Shown here piece by piece: positions 4,024 to 7,247 of a DNA stretch of 7,247 bases (position 1 is its first letter; each line of letters opens with the position of its first letter). Made by a program: the position numbers and the translations under genes. The notes beneath the pieces are model-generated. The model ran no database searches, was not told the DNA's origin, and worked only from the letters and a program-made list of their open reading frames with translations. The DNA is from Actinomycetota bacterium. GTDB lineage: Bacteria > Actinomycetota > Acidimicrobiia > Acidimicrobiales > JAMCPL01. The stretch is from assembly GCA_023379725.1 (NCBI GenBank), contig JAMCPC010000010.1:1-7247 (forward strand), given 5' to 3'.

Positions 4024-4513
4024 ATGAGAAACACAGACAATAGACATAAGAAGCGGCCACTTCATAAAAGCATGGTGCCGGACGGCTGGGAGAGCCACAG
4101 CATCAAAAGTCCTCCTTATCCTTGTTTCACTCAGTCTCCTAGCTGCAGCCTGTTCTCCTACCACGGCACCTACGCCAACAAAACCCCGAACAGTAGCGAC
4201 CACTACCACTACCACTACCACTACCACTACCACTACCACTACCACTACCACTACTACTACCGCTACTACCATGACGTGGTCGATACCACGATCGATCGAT
4301 CCAAGTGGTAACTTTGCCTCTGTATCGTGCCCCTCTCCGAGCTTTTGTGTTGCAGTGGACAGCTCTGGCGATGTATCCACATACAACGGTGTCTCGTGGT
4401 CATCACCAAAGGTGATCGACCCGAGCGGTGTCCTCGTTTCCGTATCGTGTCCAACGGTTCGCTTCTGTGTTGCGGTGGACTATGCCGGCAAGGTGGTTAT
4501 AGGCCAGGCTTGA
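4024..4513 (+). pseudogene. Frameshifted lipoprotein with poly-Thr linker and two propeller repeats
   Basis: The start is probably ATG 4024, with AGGAAG nine bases upstream; ATG 4072 is an alternative. This N-terminal frame gives a basic region ending SHSIK (to about 4107). The rest is encoded one frame on: KVLLILVSLSLLAAAC, a signal peptide with lipobox, then SPTTAPTPTKP, a run of 23 Thr and one Ala, then two repeats of about 40 residues (IDPSG..SVSCP...FCVAVD) to TGA at 4513. A one-base excess in the AAAA run at 4105-4108 would explain the break, and SHSIK-hydrophobic matches HSSIK-hydrophobic in the gene at 6638. The product would be an exported lipoprotein. The repeat type is common in actinobacterial beta-propeller-like proteins with many copies, so two is few. 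It could be a true pseudogene, a phase-variable gene or a sequencing error. Confidence 0.65.
4199..4252 (+). repeat. Hexamer microsatellite (ACCACT) x9 encoding poly-Thr
   Basis: Nine perfect ACCACT units run from 4199 to 4252, followed by a degenerate ACT/ACC tail to 4270. In the lipoprotein frame they encode threonine only, with a single alanine at 4262-4264. Adding or losing units keeps the frame, so only linker length would change. Poly-Thr linkers after a lipobox typically extend a domain away from the membrane and may be glycosylated. Confidence 0.9.
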
Positions 4514-4556
4514 TAAGCATAGGTGTCGTCAACAGCAGGTGAGGATAGTGATGACG

Positions 4557-4579
4557 ATGGCCATGATGTCAATGGCCAT
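4557..4579. repeat. Hairpin ATGGCCAT-7-ATGGCCAT between convergent genes
   Basis: The gap between the convergent blocks (4514-4691) holds no gene. It contains an 8-base perfect stem with a 7-base loop. Each arm is itself palindromic. It is followed by G and A6 on the plus strand, so the minus strand has its T-run before the stem. It does not fit an intrinsic terminator in either direction, though it may still slow convergent transcription. Confidence 0.4.
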
Positions 4580-4683
4580 GAAAAAATCCCAGAATATGGC
4601 TACGATTGGAGTTCTTCGGATCTAAGGTGGGATAAAGGCATGAAACCCCAGGGATCCAGCAAGCCTTCATTGACAAGCATTTA

Positions 4684-4726
4684 CTTGATGATTACGATAT
4701 AGTATTGGCGGTCTTGATGATTACGA
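4684..4726. repeat. 14-bp direct repeat, 29 bp apart, at the end of the propeller gene
   Basis: CTTGATGATTACGA occurs at 4684-4697 and 4713-4726. On the minus strand the upstream copy encodes part of the C-terminal VIIK. The second copy, offset by 29 bases and so in a different phase, supplies the TAA stop of the gene. This looks like a partial tandem duplication that set the present end of the protein. Confidence 0.7.
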
Positions 4727-5861
4727 GATTAAAGGGTGACGATAATCCGATCAAGGTATTCCCATTAGCAACTAGGTCCGAAACCCCCGCTTGAGGACCC
4801 GATCCGAGATTCATCCTGCCCAGTACCTGATGAGGTGAACGGAGGTTGTACGCAACAAGCTCGTGGCCTTCAGCACCAACTAAGCAGGAAGCCCAGATGA
4901 CGCTACCGACCACCACGGCACTAGTTACCCATAGTCCGCTACTGACCGTGGCCGCCGGACTGATCTTAACAGCTCCGCTGCTTGATGCAAGATACAACGC
5001 CCCGCTATCTCCAGCGACCAGTACTCCGCTTGGGGCACACGCGAGGTGAATTTCACCACTTCCAGGTAAGGTCAATTGTTTTACCAGATGTCCGCTTGAC
5101 AAATTGATCTCGTAAAGTTTTGTCGAACCAGCACCAAGATACGTACTCGTGGCAAGCCATAGCCGTAAATTGCAAAGTGCAACAGTGCTGGGGTTGCCAC
5201 TGACATTTGTATTCCAACTGATCTTCGGAAGCGAGTTGAGGTATGACTCCTTCCCGTCGTTTAGCGCCATGATCCTTAGGGACGGGCCCGAATACACCAC
5301 CCATGCTGTGGATCCACTGGAAACCATCGCAAATGGATTACCGTAATGTCCAGCTGCCGAGGTTGTCGGTAGTCTGTATTTATAGGTCATATTGAGACCG
5401 CGGTTGAACTGGAATACCGTGCCTGAATCAGCCTGAGGAAGTACTCCTGGTCCTGGCATTGCCGAATTGAGTACCCATGCGGAGCCTGAGTCGGCAGATA
5501 CAACCGTTGGATAAGCACCGACCGGTGCCCGCTCCAGTACGTTGAGTTGCTTGGATGCCGCTGAAACCTCCACCAAGTTTCCTGGGACATTGGAGCCGGC
5601 TACCGCAAGTAAAATCCCAAGACTACCAGTAGAGATTCCAGCCCTGTCCAGCACTCCGCGTCCACCGAAACTTTGAGGGATCGCGTATCGCGCATACACA
5701 TATGCATGTACTGATGTAGATATTGCCTTGGGTGGTAACGTAGTTGCAGTCGGCTTCGGGGCAATCGACGAACACGCAGCCAGGGTTACTCCCGCCGCCA
5801 CCACCAGAACCATTGCTGCCCATATATGCCGTCGCGCTAAGAGCATAGTTGTTGCTGCCAA
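4692..5861 (-). CDS. Exported lipoprotein with probable beta-propeller
   Basis: This is up to 389 residues. The N-terminus has LLARRHIWAAMVLVVAAG followed by VTLAAC, a clear lipobox with Cys30 as the lipidation site, so it should be anchored to the outer face of the membrane. A Thr/Pro linker follows. The rest is all-beta, with W-centred strands about every 40-55 residues: SAWV (127), TAWVV (185), RLWLATS (233), VLVAGDSGALYL (280), VIWAS (321), LIGLS (370). This is typical of a 6-7-bladed propeller of NHL or PQQ-like type. No catalytic motif is evident, so a binding or scaffold role is more likely than an enzyme. The TTG start abuts the upstream stop (TAGTTG), implying coupled translation; ATG at 5846 also keeps the full signal peptide. 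Neither has a good ribosome site. Confidence 0.75.
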   Translation of the reverse strand: MAATTMLLARRHIWAAMVLVVAAGVTLAACSSIAPKPTATTLPPKAISTSVHAYVYARYAIPQSFGGRGVLDRAGISTGSLGILLAVAGSNVPGNLVEVSAASKQLNVLERAPVGAYPTVVSADSGSAWVLNSAMPGPGVLPQADSGTVFQFNRGLNMTYKYRLPTTSAAGHYGNPFAMVSSGSTAWVVYSGPSLRIMALNDGKESYLNSLPKISWNTNVSGNPSTVALCNLRLWLATSTYLGAGSTKLYEINLSSGHLVKQLTLPGSGEIHLACAPSGVLVAGDSGALYLASSSGAVKISPAATVSSGLWVTSAVVVGSVIWASCLVGAEGHELVAYNLRSPHQVLGRMNLGSGPQAGVSDLVANGNTLIGLSSPFNLVIIKTANTIS

Positions 5862-6638
5862 CTACGAGTACGAGTCAGTAACGAGGTTGAAGCTGAGCAT
5901 CTGGCCACTGCCTGTCCGTAGCTGTAGTGTCGTCCCTGACCAACCCGTAACTGTAAGCGGGGAGTAAGTGCCAGGAGCCTTGAACAACCCAACGGCATTG
6001 ATCCAGAACTGCCTATCTGGCTGGCGTCCCTCCTTTTCTATATAAAGTGCCCCCTGTCCCCGTCCGTTCCCAGTACTTCCTATGCTCCCCGCGTAGACAA
6101 GATCCCATACAGAACCCTGGACGGGCCCCATCCAGAAGTTTTGCCCGTCGAACGAAGAGCCGAGAGGATTCTGCCGTATCGTCTGTATCCCAGCTATTCG
6201 CGCGCTAGGAGGTATAGTCGGCGTCAAATGAGGCGGAGTAACAGGATGTGTAGGCGGGTGTTCGTCCCGATAGCATATTCGCTGCAGCCTGGCAACAATC
6301 CCTTTGGTCCACTTCAACTGCTGCGCCCTTGAAAATCCATAGCGATAGCTCGGGCTGGACGGAGGAGGTGCAGAATTGGACGGTGACGACTCTATACGTG
6401 TAATTAAAGCCTCATCAGAATTGATGAGAAACTGGAATGGGCACGGACGCGACGTAGAGGTGGAATGCGTTGCAAGTGATGGCGAGCTGTAGCCGGCCAC
6501 ACGTGCGCTCGACAAACTCCGATGATGAGAGGCAGCCGATGTGAGCGCTGAGCTGCCTACAATTGCCACCAGCACTCCAGCACCAACAAGCAACGCTGCC
6601 AACATTACTATCATCTTGATACTGCTGTGTCTGGCCAT
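5862..6638 (-). CDS. Membrane-anchored exported protein, Pro/Ser-rich, unknown
   Basis: This is 258 residues from ATG 6638, which is preceded by AGG five bases upstream. The frame stays open further up to 6758, but that overlaps the preceding gene. MARHSSIK leads into a hydrophobic helix (about 8-30) ending SALTSAAS, a signal anchor or cleavable signal. Ser/Pro-rich linkers lie around 41-65, 84-96 and 128-145. A short charged segment between them contains Cys66 and Cys122. The C-terminal domain (about 150-258) is Gly/Trp-rich and beta-like (NFWMGPVQGSVWDLVYAG, then FWINAVGLFKAPG, then SGTTLQLRTGSGQ). I do not recognise a family. It ends exactly at the start of the propeller lipoprotein, so the two are very likely co-translated and may act together at the cell surface. 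Confidence 0.7.
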   Translation of the reverse strand: MARHSSIKMIVMLAALLVGAGVLVAIVGSSALTSAASHHRSLSSARVAGYSSPSLATHSTSTSRPCPFQFLINSDEALITRIESSPSNSAPPPSSPSYRYGFSRAQQLKWTKGIVARLQRICYRDEHPPTHPVTPPHLTPTIPPSARIAGIQTIRQNPLGSSFDGQNFWMGPVQGSVWDLVYAGSIGSTGNGRGQGALYIEKEGRQPDRQFWINAVGLFKAPGTYSPLTVTGWSGTTLQLRTGSGQMLSFNLVTDSYS

Positions 6639-6686
6639 TTTAACCTGTAACCTCACTTTCATATTTTTAATAACAACTATTACCCT

Positions 6687-6713
6687 GTCATCAATATTCA
6701 TCGGTTTACGTCG
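6687..6713 (-). repeat. Conserved junction segment, copy 2 (translates RRKPMNIDD)
   Basis: This is the partner of 3895-3921. It overlaps the stop codon of the truncated gene at the right edge and precedes the 6638 start by 48 bases. Its reading frame continues without a stop into the downstream gene, so an upstream start such as ATG at 6701 (MNIDD) cannot be excluded. Such a start has no ribosome site. Confidence 0.45.
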
Positions 6714-7247
6714 CGTCGTGGATCTGGAGCGAATACCCCATATAATTAGCAACAACACCTAGGAGACCACTTGGAGGATAGTTCTCGTATGCGTTCCAAA
6801 GATCGGTCCACGCAGTCTGCGGATCATTGCTAGCACTATTCAGGTCACTTTCATCCAATAGTCCTACTACATAACCCTCATTCTCATTATCGTAATAGTA
6901 GCCATACGCACTTACATTGGCCCACTGGACTGGCTGATTTGCATGACCATTCCCCGACCAGTAAATTTCAGGTACTGCACCTGTTGCGGCAGTCGATCCA
7001 TAAAACGAGAAGTAAAAGATCGTTGATAGGTACCAATTAGAGTTGTAACATTCAGCATCACGATTGGTGGAGCCAGTATACTCAGATGGACATCCATCTG
7101 CACTGCCATAATTTACATAAGGTGGAGATGACGAGACTGAGGCATATCCATGAACCCACTGTACAGTGCCAGTTTCACCAGGATCAAAACCCGGCTCTAT
7201 ATCATCCGCGCCCAGGATATTCACTGACGCGTAACCATTGTAAAACG
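6706..7247 (-). CDS. Secreted protein, glycoside-hydrolase-like, 5' end beyond window
   Basis: The frame is open to the right edge and ends at TAA (6708-6706), leaving 179 residues of the C-terminal part. A GTG at 7224 is unlikely to be the true start, because good sequence continues upstream of it (FYNGYAS). The visible part has GADDIEPGFDPG, with acidic residues placed like the DxE of GH25 and DUF1906-type barrels. It then has VNYGSADGCPS and ECYNSNWYLS (two Cys, possibly a disulfide), VPEIYWSGN, QWANVSAYGY and a C-terminal helix. The many Tyr, Trp and Asn residues suit an extracellular carbohydrate-binding or cell-wall-acting protein. The assignment is from remembered resemblance and the N-terminal half is missing, so the family is uncertain. 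It is the most upstream visible gene of the minus-strand exported block. Confidence 0.7.
   Translation of the reverse strand, partial: FYNGYASVNILGADDIEPGFDPGETGTVQWVHGYASVSSSPPYVNYGSADGCPSEYTGSTNRDAECYNSNWYLSTIFYFSFYGSTAATGAVPEIYWSGNGHANQPVQWANVSAYGYYYDNENEGYVVGLLDESDLNSASNDPQTAWTDLWNAYENYPPSGLLGVVANYMGYSLQIHDAT

Noticed and set aside
3883..4311. Plus-strand 142-codon frame with a His-Tyr run as one protein
   Set aside because: The His-Tyr run is the hexamer repeat read out of frame. Only its first parts (the RRKP segment and the SHSIK N-terminus) look meaningful, as described under the frameshifted lipoprotein.
4015..4386. Minus-strand frame with a long valine run
   Set aside because: It is the antisense of the ACCACT repeat that encodes threonine in the lipoprotein frame; the signal peptide, lipobox and repeat domain are all on the plus strand.
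4557..4587. Hairpin followed by A6 as a terminator for the convergent genes
   Set aside because: The A-run is on the wrong side for either direction of transcription to give a hairpin followed by U-run.

Overview
The window looks like accessory DNA from a Gram-positive, probably actinobacterial, chromosome of intermediate GC content. The basis is family-level recognition: an AP2-arm tyrosine integrase, a DUF4232-like exported protein, lipoproteins with actinobacterial-style lipoboxes, paired SVSCP..FCVAVD repeats, and start codons lying just after a TATAAT box (leaderless transcription). An acid-loving acidimicrobial relative is possible, but this is a guess.

Left third (1-3060): recombination module. 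A small partial gene runs off the left edge. It is divergent from a tyrosine recombinase (355-1464), with a 192-base control region full of short direct and inverted repeats between them. The integrase meets an excisionase-type HTH gene (1467-1706) tail to tail, two bases apart. Upstream of that gene, on the same minus strand, are a possibly frameshifted small gene (1786-2136) and a 29-codon Cys/His-rich ORF (2170-2259).

Between 2260 and 3100 there is no convincing gene, but the stretch is structured. It holds a 139-base segment with a single C on the plus strand, two tandem hairpins, and, most notably, an inverted, truncated second copy of the excisionase promoter and 5' end (2862-2957). The two excisionase copies form an inverted repeat with a 27-base perfect core bracketing about 1.25 kb. 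This is either the scar of a second element or a possible recombinase-driven switch of the excisionase 5' end. An imperfect direct repeat (207-221 and 3027-3044) is a weak candidate for element ends.

Right part (3070-7247): exported-protein cluster. Plus strand: a DUF4232-like membrane-anchored protein preceded by an overlapping leaderless 20-codon ORF, then a frameshifted lipoprotein with a poly-threonine linker and two propeller-type repeats. Minus strand, reading inward from the right edge: a 5'-truncated secreted protein resembling glycoside-hydrolase-like proteins, a membrane-anchored Pro/Ser-rich protein, and a lipoprotein with a probable beta-propeller. The last two abut exactly. The two blocks converge at 4514-4691.

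A short conserved segment (RRKPxNxDD when translated) lies just past the stop codon of one exported-protein gene and upstream of another in both blocks, pointing to shared ancestry of the junctions. No tRNA, rRNA, CRISPR array or transposase was seen.
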